52,581 nt of DNA from JBAYGJ01 sp041649335 (GTDB lineage Bacteria > Patescibacteriota > Patescibacteriia > UBA10025 > JAHIVO01): contig JBAZNF010000006.1 in assembly GCA_041649335.1 (NCBI GenBank), positions 1 through 52,581 on the forward strand, in the 5' to 3' direction. Below the pieces are notes generated by a model, which did no database searches, was not told where the DNA came from, and saw nothing but the letters and a program-made list of their open reading frames with translations. Of this stretch, positions 8,301 to 14,822 are shown one piece after another (position 1 is the stretch's first letter; every line of letters begins with the position of its first letter). The position numbers and the translations under genes were made by a program.

Positions 8301-9131
8301 ATGTTTGATCTCAGTGCGACGTGGATAAAACTCAATTATTTCGTCCTGACCAACCGCCAGCAGCTGAAAAAGTGGTGGGTGCTGATATTGTTGGCCGTGA
8401 CCATCTTTGGCGTTGTCTTTGTTATAACCAATATCGTCATTTATATCGTCAGTCTGCCTCGCCAGAACGCCCTCGTAGCTGCGATGGCCGATAGCCAGGT
8501 TGATTATGCCGGCCTCCGCATCCAGACCAAACCCCTAGCCCTGAACGTGAACGAGGCGCGGGCGCTGCCGGTCTCTGCCGGACGTTACGATCTCGTCGCC
8601 AAAGTGGTAAATAGTAATAAAAACTGGGCTGCCACGGCCGTGACCTACTCATTTACCGTGGATGGGGAGAGTACCGGGGAGCAGACCGAATCGGTCATGC
8701 CGGGCAGCGAGCAGTACCTTATCGCGTTCAATGTATCCGGTCCGGAAAGCGCCAGTTCGGTAGACGCGTCCTTGTCGCTGGCGCATGTGACCTGGCAGCG
8801 CGTCCCGGACACCAGCCTGTTGCCCCAGCAAAATTTTACATTTTCCCAGGTGACGCATGAGCCGTCAACCACGTTGACGGGCCAAAGAACGTACCGGGTG
8901 ACGGCCCAGGTCACGAATAACGCATTTATCGGTTTTTGGAAAGCAAAATTTATCGTCGTCCTGTATAACGGGGGACAGATCGTCGGGGTCAACACCGTTT
9001 TTCTGGAAAAAATGCTGGCCGGAGATACCAAGTCACTTTATACGCAGTGGGACAACTTGTCCGCTTCTGTGACCAGCGTGTCCATCGTTCCTTCGGTCAA
9101 CCTTTTGGATTCAGCCAACCTTATACGCTAG
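8301..9131 (+). CDS. Membrane-anchored extracytoplasmic protein, hypothetical
   Basis: The 276-residue protein has a short cytoplasmic head, one strong membrane helix at about residues 25-50 (WVLILLAVTIFGVVFVITNI) and a long beta-rich outer part with two repeats of an Ig-like pattern (for example TAVTYSFTVDGES and FIGFWKAKFIVVLYNGG). I do not recognise the family. It ends 20 bases before rodA and is probably in the same transcript, which suggests a role at the envelope or in cell-wall growth. The start ATG 8301 has no clear SD; it is about 23 nt from the nearest TATAAT. Confidence 0.6.
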   Translation: MFDLSATWIKLNYFVLTNRQQLKKWWVLILLAVTIFGVVFVITNIVIYIVSLPRQNALVAAMADSQVDYAGLRIQTKPLALNVNEARALPVSAGRYDLVAKVVNSNKNWAATAVTYSFTVDGESTGEQTESVMPGSEQYLIAFNVSGPESASSVDASLSLAHVTWQRVPDTSLLPQQNFTFSQVTHEPSTTLTGQRTYRVTAQVTNNAFIGFWKAKFIVVLYNGGQIVGVNTVFLEKMLAGDTKSLYTQWDNLSASVTSVSIVPSVNLLDSANLIR

Positions 9132-9150
9132 AGAGCGAGGACATTTCGAC

Positions 9151-10260
9151 ATGTGGAGAAACATACTACATTTTTTCAGGAAATCCGACTGGATACTGAG
9201 TCTGGCCGTCTTTTTTTTATCGGCTTTCGGGCTGATGGCGCTGTACAGTATCGAGTCGACCGCGGAACCCGCGAATTTCATTGATTTTAAAAAACAGGCG
9301 CTGTTCATCGTCGCAGGCATCGCGCTGCTGGTCGTGGTCGGTCTGCTGGACTACCGGTTCGCCCGTTCGTATGGCGGAGTACTGTATGCTGTGGGGATTG
9401 TCGCGCTGGTCGGCGTGCTTGTGTTTGGCACGACCGTACGTGGCACCCGCGGCTGGCTGTTCGTCGGCGGGCAGGGGTTCCAGCCCGTCGAGCTGGTGAA
9501 GCTCTTCCTGATCATTGTTATTGCCCAGCTGCTCCAGCGCTGGCGGCTGGAGGTGTCGACCTGGCGGCGTCTGGTGACCGTGGCTGCCGTAGCCCTGCCG
9601 TCCATCGGGCTGGTCCTCTGGCAGCCGGATTTCGGTTCGGCCGTCATGCTGCTGGCGATATTTCTGGGGATGCTGTTGCTGGCCAAGATTAAAACGCGGT
9701 TTGTGGTGGTGATAGCGGTCATCCTCCTGGTCACGTCAGTAGCCAGCTGGTTTTTTTTCCTGCGCGACTACCAGAAAGAACGGATCATGACGTTTCTGGA
9801 CCCGACTCGAGACCCGTATGGCAGCGGGTACAATATCCAGCAGTCGATCATTGCCGTCGGGTCGGGCACCTGGTTTGGCAGGGGATTATCGCTCGGGTCC
9901 CAGAGCCGGTTGCATTTTCTGCCGGCCCAGCGGACTGATTTTATTTTTGCCGTCATCGCCGAGGAGCTGGGATTTATCGGCGCGTCGCTGGTCATTGTCT
10001 GCTTCGGCGTCATCATCTGGCGGCTGGTCGCCATCGCCCGGCGCAGCCGCGACAGTTTCGGCGCGATGATTGTCGGCGGGCTGGCCGTGTATTTTACCTG
10101 CCAGACGGTATTGAATATCGGCATGAACATCGGGCTTCTGCCCATCGCTGGGGTGACCTTGCCTTTTGTCAGTTACGGCGGCAGTTCCCTGATGATCAGC
10201 TTCCTGGCCATCGGGCTGGCCCAAAGCATCCGGGTCAGAAGTTTGACGCCCATTGAATAA
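9151..10260 (+). CDS. rodA: Rod-shape peptidoglycan glycosyltransferase RodA (SEDS family)
   Basis: The 369-residue protein has about ten membrane helices and the SEDS-family pattern: VRGTRGWLFVGGQGFQPVEL near residue 90-115, the WQPDFGSAV segment with the catalytic Asp, and GGSSLMISFLAIGL near the C-terminus. RodA polymerises lipid II into glycan strands together with a class B PBP during cell elongation. RodA fits better than FtsW because of the short N-terminus and length. No mreBCD or PBP gene lies in the window. It follows a membrane protein gene by 20 bases. Confidence 0.9.
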   Translation: MWRNILHFFRKSDWILSLAVFFLSAFGLMALYSIESTAEPANFIDFKKQALFIVAGIALLVVVGLLDYRFARSYGGVLYAVGIVALVGVLVFGTTVRGTRGWLFVGGQGFQPVELVKLFLIIVIAQLLQRWRLEVSTWRRLVTVAAVALPSIGLVLWQPDFGSAVMLLAIFLGMLLLAKIKTRFVVVIAVILLVTSVASWFFFLRDYQKERIMTFLDPTRDPYGSGYNIQQSIIAVGSGTWFGRGLSLGSQSRLHFLPAQRTDFIFAVIAEELGFIGASLVIVCFGVIIWRLVAIARRSRDSFGAMIVGGLAVYFTCQTVLNIGMNIGLLPIAGVTLPFVSYGGSSLMISFLAIGLAQSIRVRSLTPIE

Positions 10261-10313
10261 TTGGGTAAAATGGTACGGCCCTGTTTTCTGCTCCACGCGA
10301 TGGTTAGGCAGTA

Positions 10314-10343
10314 TTGACGAAGGGTGCGGATTTGTGCTATAAT
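10314..10343 (+). promoter_or_regulatory. Promoter of the zinc-ribbon gene
   Basis: TTGACG (10314-10319), 18 bases, TATAAT (10338-10343), with the ATG at 10368. Confidence 0.65.
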
Positions 10344-10367
10344 GACGCCGTGTAAACGAAAAAAACA

Positions 10368-10706
10368 ATGGAAACAAAAAGAAAAAATGACATCACACCA
10401 TTGGCTGAAGCCGCAACATTAGTTGAATATTGCCCGTTGTGCGATGCCACATTCCATCCTAAGACTGTGTCAGTGATCGGCGGTATAGAACATACCCAAC
10501 TTATCCATACCACCTGCACAAGCTGCGGGAGTTCAGTCGTCGTCCTGTTGTTAGTCAGTGAAGCAGGGTTACGGTCAGTCGGATTCCTGACGGACCTGAC
10601 CGAACAGGATGCCGCCCGCCTGCAACACCTGCCGTCCGTGGCATCTGATGACGTATTGGAACTGTACCGGATGCTGGAGGATAACCGCTTTCCTGCCGGC
10701 GCATAA
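10368..10706 (+). CDS. Small zinc-ribbon protein, hypothetical
   Basis: The 112-residue protein carries two CxxC knuckles, YCPLC at about residue 22 and CTSCG at about residue 50, which should bind one zinc. The C-terminal half is helical and acidic (LTEQDAARLQHLPSVASDD), with no membrane segment. It has its own promoter and lies just upstream of rplY. This could be a small regulator or an RNA or protein-binding adaptor; I recognise no named family. Such CxxC proteins are frequent in CPR genomes. Confidence 0.6.
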   Translation: METKRKNDITPLAEAATLVEYCPLCDATFHPKTVSVIGGIEHTQLIHTTCTSCGSSVVVLLLVSEAGLRSVGFLTDLTEQDAARLQHLPSVASDDVLELYRMLEDNRFPAGA

Positions 10707-10758
10707 CCGTCATCATCAGCCGATTCGTTAGTTAGATAAATTTTTTTAATATTCATTT

Positions 10759-11481
10759 ATGACCCAAGACACTACCCGTACTGAGGCGATCGTGCTCAAA
10801 GCTCAGGCCCGCACGCACGTCGGAAAACAAAGCCAAGCAGTCCGCCGGAAGGAACAGCTGCCAGCCGTCGTCTATGGCCATGGCATCAGCAACACCAATC
10901 TCAGTATCAATTACCGGCAGTTTGAGAAAGCGTACCGGTCAGCAGGCGGCAGCCGGCTGATCGACCTGCAGATTGACGATAAAAAGCCGGTCAAAGTTCT
11001 GATCCAGGATGTGCAGAAACATCCGGTGAGCGACCGGTATATCCATGTTGATTTCCATCAGGTCAGGATGACCGAAAAAATCAGCGCCACCATTACGCTG
11101 GTGTTTACCGGTGAAGCGAAAGCGGTGAAGGAAGCCGGTGGTATTTTGGTGAAAAACCTCACCGAAGTGAAAGTGGAATGCCTACCCCAAGACCTGGTGA
11201 GTCAGATCGATATTCCCCTGACATCATTGAATACGTTTGACGATATGGTGCGCGTCCGTGACATCCAGCTGCCGTCGGGGATTGTCCTGAAGGAAAAAGA
11301 GGATGAAGTGGTGGTCAGCGTGCAGCCGCCGCGTTCCGAAGAAGAATTGAGTGCGTTGGAAGAAAAGCCGGAAGAGAAAGTCGAAGATGTCGAAGTGGCC
11401 GCCAAGGAAAAGAAAGAAGGGGACGAAGAAGAAGAGCCGAGCGCCAAGGAAAAGCCGGCCGCCCCGCCAGACAAGAAGTAA
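10759..11481 (+). CDS. rplY: 50S ribosomal protein L25 (CTC/TL5 type)
   Basis: L25 binds 5S rRNA in the large ribosomal subunit. The 240-residue protein is the long CTC form: an N-terminal 5S-binding beta-barrel (LPAVVYGHGISN, then QKHPVSDRYIHVDFHQV near residue 85-105) and the second TL5-type beta domain. A highly charged Glu/Lys tail of about 50 residues follows residue 190. The start at 10759 comes directly after TTTTTTTAATATTCATTT and lacks an SD site; the 19-nt stretch 10738-10756 is repeated exactly at 25439-25457. Confidence 0.93.
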   Translation: MTQDTTRTEAIVLKAQARTHVGKQSQAVRRKEQLPAVVYGHGISNTNLSINYRQFEKAYRSAGGSRLIDLQIDDKKPVKVLIQDVQKHPVSDRYIHVDFHQVRMTEKISATITLVFTGEAKAVKEAGGILVKNLTEVKVECLPQDLVSQIDIPLTSLNTFDDMVRVRDIQLPSGIVLKEKEDEVVVSVQPPRSEEELSALEEKPEEKVEDVEVAAKEKKEGDEEEEPSAKEKPAAPPDKK

Positions 11482-11501
11482 CCATTAAAATATCATTGCC
11501 T

Positions 11502-12584
11502 ATGTCACCTCAAGAGCCAGCCAAAGATTACGTGTGGGGAAAACGCAAGCACAACAAATGGCTGTATATCGGCATCGGCAGCGCGGTGATAGTCGCGGCT
11601 GTCTTGGGGTATGTCATTTTCGGACTGAATATCGACAACAGCAACTCAAACACCAACGGCTCGGCCGCGACCAACGACGCATCCGGGGCCATGGCCCGGC
11701 GGGTACTGGACGGCGTGTATGTGCCGGCCGGTCAGGAAAACATTTATCCAATAGCGGTCATGATAGAAAACCTGACGTCTTCGCGCCCGCCATCCGGATT
11801 GTCACAGGCGAATGTCGTGTATGAAGCACTGGCCGAAGGCGGCATCACCCGGTTCATGGCCGTGTACGCCCAGCCGCTCGTGGCCATAGCAGAAATCGGG
11901 CCGGTCCGTTCAGCCCGGTCATATTACGTGGATTGGGCCCTGGAATATAAGGCGTTGTACGTGCATGTCGGCGGCAGTCCGCAGGCCCTGGCCCAAATCA
12001 AGACCGATGGGGTCAATGATTTCAGCCAATTCTACCATGCCCCGTATTTTTGGCGCGACAGTAACCGGGCTGCGCCGCATAACCTGTACACATCCGGCGA
12101 AAAAATGGGTATCGCTTTGGTGGACCAGAAAATGCCGGCCACCGGCGAGTATGTTGGCTGGAAGTTCAAGAATGACGCCAGCGCCTCATCCCTGCCAACC
12201 GACGAGAAGAGTATCGCCATAGATTTCTCCTCGTTCAACTACAAGGTGGAATACAAGTACGACCGGGAAAAGAATGATTACGTCAGGTATCTGGCCGGCC
12301 AGCCGCACCAAGACAAGGACGGGACGGGCATCCGGGCCAAGGACGTCATCGTGCAGAAGATGAAAACATCACTGATTGATTCCGAACGGCTCGGGATGGA
12401 GACTATCGGCAGCGGTGAAGCGGTCGTGTTCCGTGACGGGCAGGCTGTCACCGGGACCTGGGAGCGAAAAACGAAAGCCGATCGCACGCGGTTTTATGAC
12501 CAGGGCGGGGCGGAGATCGAGCTTAACGCCGGCCCGGTCTGGGTAGAAGTCGTCCCGACTGACCGCAATATCGTCTATAACTAA
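11502..12584 (+). CDS. DUF3048 (YerB-like) extracytoplasmic protein, first copy
   Basis: About 360 residues: a cytoplasmic head, one membrane helix at about residues 18-42, a low-complexity linker (Asn/Ser/Gly) and a DUF3048 domain. Family patterns include PIAVMIENL, RPPSGLSQANVVYE, GGITRFMAVY, GPVRSAR and APHNLYTS. DUF3048 proteins are outer-face proteins of Gram-positive type cells; YerB of Bacillus is a lipoprotein of unknown role. I chose the ATG at 11502; an in-frame TTG lies two codons earlier. It follows rplY by 20 bases and is followed by a paralogue after 20 bases. Confidence 0.85.
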   Translation: MSPQEPAKDYVWGKRKHNKWLYIGIGSAVIVAAVLGYVIFGLNIDNSNSNTNGSAATNDASGAMARRVLDGVYVPAGQENIYPIAVMIENLTSSRPPSGLSQANVVYEALAEGGITRFMAVYAQPLVAIAEIGPVRSARSYYVDWALEYKALYVHVGGSPQALAQIKTDGVNDFSQFYHAPYFWRDSNRAAPHNLYTSGEKMGIALVDQKMPATGEYVGWKFKNDASASSLPTDEKSIAIDFSSFNYKVEYKYDREKNDYVRYLAGQPHQDKDGTGIRAKDVIVQKMKTSLIDSERLGMETIGSGEAVVFRDGQAVTGTWERKTKADRTRFYDQGGAEIELNAGPVWVEVVPTDRNIVYN

Positions 12585-12604
12585 TTTTTTCGGGAGCTAT
12601 CGTC

Positions 12605-13810
12605 TTGGCCAAAAAAAAATCAAAACAAAAAGACAGTAAACGAAAAAACGATGCCACGCCGGTACGCCCGGCGCCGCAGGAACCGGCTGCCGTCTGGAAG
12701 CAAGAAAAAGCCGTCCCGGCCCATGGCCGGAGATGGTATATGTGCCTGGCGGTTTTTTTGGCCGTGGCTGTCGGACTGCTGGCAATATTTTCCGTGGCTT
12801 TTGCCGAATACGGGTGGACGCAGGTGAACGGTACCGGCCATTGTGCTTCTGCCATTTCGGTGCTGCCGACTGTCGGTACCGACCCAGGAGACGGACTGAT
12901 CGTGAGGCGCCTGGACGGCGTCCAGGTCGTGCCTGACCAGGCGAATTTTTGGCCGTATGCGGTCATGATAGAAAACCTTCTGAGCGTGCGGCCGCAAAGC
13001 GGCCTGTCACAGGCGGCAGTCGTGTATGAGACGCTAGCCGAGGGCGGCAGTACGCGCTTTATGGCCGTCTATGATCCGTCGGAAAAAATACCGGAACTGA
13101 TGCCGGTCCGTTCGGCCAGGCCGTATTATTTGGAATGGCTGTCCGAATACGGCGCGCTGTACGCCCATGCCGGCGGCAGCCCGAAAGCGCTGACCGTTAT
13201 CCGCGAGAATCCGGACATCAATAACCTGGATGCGCTGTCGAGCAACGGCAAATATTTTTGGCGGGATACGACGAAATACGCGCCGCATAACTTAGTCACG
13301 TCATCAGACAAGATGAATTTCGCCCTGCGCGACCTGGGGCTGGCGGACAAGGCGGCTGACTTCCGTTCCTGGCTGTTCAAGGACGAGGCGCCGCTTGCTG
13401 ACCGGGGGGAAGACGGCAAATCCGTGGAATTCAATTTTTCCTACGGTACGACGTACCTGGTCCGGTACCGTTATGACCAGGCGACGAACGACTACAAACG
13501 GTTCAATGCCAATGTGCCCCACGAAGACAAGAATACGGGGGATCAGATTGCGGTAAAAAATGTGGTCGTACAGCTGGTACAGGAACCCGGCTATGACCCG
13601 TCCGGCAAGGGTCGCCTGGACATCTACGTCGGCGGCACAGGCAAAGCCTGGATATTCCGCGATGGCCTAATTATCGAGGGGATATGGCAGAAGAATTCGC
13701 GCACCGACCGCACGATTTTTTACGATGCAAACGGCACTGAAGCAGAGTTTAACCGCGGAAATACCTGGGTGCACGTCGTGCCGGAAGACCAGGCGGTGAC
13801 GTACCAGTAG
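12605..13810 (+). CDS. DUF3048 (YerB-like) extracytoplasmic protein, second copy
   Basis: This 401-residue paralogue of the preceding gene has the same order: basic Lys-rich head, one membrane helix (about residues 42-65) and a DUF3048 domain with PYAVMIENL, RPQSGLSQAAVVYE, GGSTRFMAVY, PVRSARPYY and APHNLVTS. The start is a TTG at 12605 with GGGAG about nine bases before it. Sequence divergence from the first copy is large, so the duplication is old. The pair probably acts together at the cell surface; no substrate is known. Confidence 0.85.
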   Translation: MAKKKSKQKDSKRKNDATPVRPAPQEPAAVWKQEKAVPAHGRRWYMCLAVFLAVAVGLLAIFSVAFAEYGWTQVNGTGHCASAISVLPTVGTDPGDGLIVRRLDGVQVVPDQANFWPYAVMIENLLSVRPQSGLSQAAVVYETLAEGGSTRFMAVYDPSEKIPELMPVRSARPYYLEWLSEYGALYAHAGGSPKALTVIRENPDINNLDALSSNGKYFWRDTTKYAPHNLVTSSDKMNFALRDLGLADKAADFRSWLFKDEAPLADRGEDGKSVEFNFSYGTTYLVRYRYDQATNDYKRFNANVPHEDKNTGDQIAVKNVVVQLVQEPGYDPSGKGRLDIYVGGTGKAWIFRDGLIIEGIWQKNSRTDRTIFYDANGTEAEFNRGNTWVHVVPEDQAVTYQ

Positions 13811-13815
13811 GGTAA

Positions 13816-13955
13816 ATACGAAATTCTAAATTCGAAACTCGAAACAATATCCAAATCTTAAATTCTAATGATCGAAACGGCAGTTGGCCGTTTTTATATT
13901 TTTGAACTTTTGAATTGATTTAGAAATTAGAGTTTAGAGTTTAGAACTTAATATT
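13816..13955. repeat. AT-rich imperfect inverted repeat between convergent genes
   Basis: The left part holds AAATTCTAAATTCGAAACTC and related words; the right part holds their rough complement (TTTAGAAATTAGAGTTTAGA). The whole stretch of about 140 bases can fold on itself around the hairpin at 13876-13892. Similar AATTCGAAAT-type tracts occur in gaps of CPR genomes. It codes for nothing I can see. Confidence 0.5.
13876..13896 (+). terminator. Terminator of the rplY-DUF3048 run
   Basis: AACGGC (13876-13881) pairs with GCCGTT (13887-13892), loop AGTTG, followed by T5. Confidence 0.7.
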
Positions 13956-14009
13956 AAAAGAAGCCGCCCGTTACAGTATGTGAAGAGAGTTGTACTGCGT
14001 GGGGCGGCT
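13952..14009 (-). terminator. Terminator of the 14042 gene
   Basis: AGCCGCCC (13962-13969) pairs with GGGCGGCT (14002-14009), with an inner CAGTA/TACTG stem. The minus-strand tail is TCTTTTAATAT. Confidence 0.6.
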
Positions 14010-14041
14010 GAGTTGGCGTCGGCCGCGTCCGGTACGGAAGG

Positions 14042-14560
14042 TCAGTATTCCATACCGCGGCTTCCCGTCTCAAATACGGGCGGGTAAGAAATTGGCCGGT
14101 GGGGCACGCCAGCGTTTGCTTGGGCGGCATGGAGCTCCTCCTGAGGCTTGGCAGTTTCGGTTTTCGTGATCTCTTCCTTGATCAGGACGCCATCTCGGAT
14201 GACGAACCGACTGTTACCCATGTGGCGAGAGTGCTTCATCAATCGAAGTAGCTGATGTAGCGGGACCGAGATTTTTTGTATGCCTTTGTCATGGCAAAAC
14301 TCGATCGTGACTACTGGTTCAACCTTCAGGAGCGTCACCATGCCAGTCAGGTTGGTTGGCCGTTCCTGGCCTTCATTCTGGATGGTAAATGAGACCAGCA
14401 TGATTCCGTCCGGGTTTCGTTCGGTGAAGGTGTACGTTGTTTTCCCGGCGGTTAGGCGTGTTCCGAGCGGAATCTGATCCGTTGACGCATTTGCCTGGTC
14501 AACAGAAGACATAAACCGTTCGAAATCCGTCTGGTTTCGTTCTTCAGTGTGGTCGCTCAT
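14042..14560 (-). CDS. Hypothetical soluble protein (172 aa)
   Basis: No membrane helix or signal peptide. The middle part (residues about 30-115) looks like a small beta-rich domain (TYTFTERNPDGIMLVSFTIQ) followed by a helix (LHQLLRLMKHSRHMGNSRFV); the C-terminus is low-complexity and Pro-rich. The start is decided by a perfect AAAGGAGGTGA eight bases upstream. It is a single-gene unit with its own promoter and terminator, divergent from the UPF0182 gene. I do not recognise the family. Confidence 0.65.
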   Translation of the reverse strand: MSDHTEERNQTDFERFMSSVDQANASTDQIPLGTRLTAGKTTYTFTERNPDGIMLVSFTIQNEGQERPTNLTGMVTLLKVEPVVTIEFCHDKGIQKISVPLHQLLRLMKHSRHMGNSRFVIRDGVLIKEEITKTETAKPQEELHAAQANAGVPHRPISYPPVFETGSRGMEY

Positions 14561-14631
14561 CTGAAATCACCTCCTTTCAAAGAGCGTGTGGTTGGTTTGT
14601 GTTTATGGTTTGTGGATTGCTAAGCCCGTGT

Positions 14632-14659
14632 AGTATAGGTGGCTGGAGAGATATGTCAA
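14632..14659 (-). promoter_or_regulatory. Promoter of the 14042 gene
   Basis: Minus strand TTGACA (14654-14659), 16 bases, TATACT (14632-14637). It is back to back with the UPF0182 promoter. Confidence 0.7.
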
Positions 14660-14664
14660 GGGTA

Positions 14665-14693
14665 TTGACATATTAATAACTTCGTGCTAGGAT
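14665..14693 (+). promoter_or_regulatory. Promoter of the UPF0182 gene
   Basis: TTGACA (14665-14670), 17 bases, TAGGAT (14688-14693). A leader of about 120 nt follows, including a possible 19-codon frame from 14728. Confidence 0.75.
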
Positions 14694-14822
14694 AAGCGGT
14701 AAAAATTAAAAACCTGTCTGTAAAAATGCTGCAAAGTGCAAGGAGGCTTTTGCGGCGAAAAAAGTCTTTTGAAAACACGAAATAACAATATTCTAGAAAC
14801 ACTCTAATGGAGGTACTGAAGT

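Noticed and set aside
14728..14787. 19-codon leader peptide before the UPF0182 gene
   Set aside because: No SD, no run of regulatory codons and no attenuator hairpin follow.
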